Origin: Frankiales bacterium
GTDB taxonomy: Bacteria; Actinomycetota; Actinomycetes; Mycobacteriales; SCTD01
Assembly: GCA_025966295.1 (NCBI GenBank)
Contig: JAOPVD010000324.1
Location: forward strand, 1-22,144
Direction: 5' to 3'
DNA length: 22,144 nucleotides
In this document: piece by piece, positions 21,941-22,144 of the stretch
How positions within the stretch are numbered: the stretch's first letter is position 1
Layout of the letters: every line of letters starts with the position of its first letter
Notes under the pieces: generated by a model
Databases searched by the model: none
What the model was told of the DNA's origin: nothing
What the model saw: the letters and a program-made list of their open reading frames with translations, nothing else
Program-made: the position numbers and the translations under genes

Positions 21941-22144
21941 GTGACCCGTGAGCAGCACCTTTACGTCGACGGCGCATGGGTGCCGCTGACGGCCACCTTC
22001 GCGGTCCACGACCCGTGGGACGGCAGCCTCGTCGGCCGGGTCGCGCTCGGGGGCGCGGCCGAGGCGACCGCGGCGGTGGACGCCGCTGTGGCCGCTCCCG
22101 CGCTCCCGGCGCACGAGCGGGCCGCGGTCCTCCGGCGGACGGCC
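21941..22144 (+). CDS. Aldehyde dehydrogenase family protein (N-terminal part; 3' end off the window)
   Basis: The 68 visible residues (MTREQHLYVDGAWVPLTATF, then AVHDPWDGSLVGRVALGGAA) match the N-terminus of NAD(P)-dependent aldehyde dehydrogenases: the YVDGxW strand, the P-x-DG-x-x-VGRV segment and an AAVDAAV helix. The catalytic Cys and Glu lie outside the window, so activity cannot be confirmed. The GTG at 21941 has TGGAG nine bases upstream and starts 28 bases after the permease. It probably oxidises an aldehyde intermediate of the same pathway. Confidence 0.85.
   Translation, partial: MTREQHLYVDGAWVPLTATFAVHDPWDGSLVGRVALGGAAEATAAVDAAVAAPALPAHERAAVLRRTA

Overview
The window is about 22 kb of very GC-rich DNA from an actinobacterium (Actinomycetota), probably a metabolically versatile soil or environmental member. 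The main evidence is the tightly overlapping fhaA-fhaB-pstP block, a signature of that phylum. High-GC codon use, frequent GTG starts with AGGAG-type ribosome binding sites, an LPxTG sortase substrate and an Excalibur-domain nuclease agree with this. I cannot name a genus from sequence alone.

Layout, left to right. (1) 1-1974, minus strand: the cell-division and signalling operon fhaA, fhaB and pstP (pstP runs off the left edge), divergent from a tRNA-Leu(CAG) at 2053-2135. (2) 2136-2472: a gene-free stretch with a large nested inverted repeat. (3) 2473-8804, minus strand: a five-gene catabolic operon transcribed as PRISE-like SDR reductase, cyclase-family hydrolase, acyl-CoA ligase, APH-type kinase and ACAD11-like acyl-CoA dehydrogenase. 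(4) 9237-10199, plus strand: a divergent regulator fusing an N-terminal Cro/CI-type HTH to a TetR protein. The intergenic region between it and the operon carries good promoters on both strands and three separate palindromes. (5) 10542-13706: surface and secreted proteins, namely a HExxHxxGxxH metalloprotease, an LPFTG-anchored low-complexity protein (convergent, sharing a strong bidirectional terminator) and a secreted HNH nuclease with an Excalibur domain. (6) 13785-22144: a second catabolic locus. A tandem-domain Lrp/AsnC regulator and a YtcJ-type amidohydrolase lie on the minus strand. A flavin monooxygenase, a TorT-like binding lipoprotein, an RbsA-type double ATPase, an RbsC-type permease and the start of an aldehyde dehydrogenase lie on the plus strand.

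How they may work together. The 2.5-8.8 kb operon has most of the enzyme classes of the levulinate (Lva) pathway: CoA ligase, SDR ketone reductase, APH-type kinase and acyl-CoA dehydrogenase. It adds a ring- or amide-opening cyclase-family hydrolase. It is therefore a candidate route in which a cyclic or keto compound is reduced and opened, activated to a CoA thioester, phosphorylated at a hydroxyl and converted to a beta-oxidation substrate. The substrate is unknown. The 13.8-22.1 kb locus looks like uptake plus oxidative and hydrolytic breakdown of a small molecule under Lrp-type control, also with unknown substrate.

The most interesting points are the Lva/ACAD11-like operon, its HTH-TetR fusion regulator with several candidate operators, the TorT-like protein wired to an ABC importer, and the nested inverted repeat at 2315-2401. 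I saw no insertion sequence, CRISPR array, prophage or known riboswitch. All functions are inferred by reading the sequence; no search was run.
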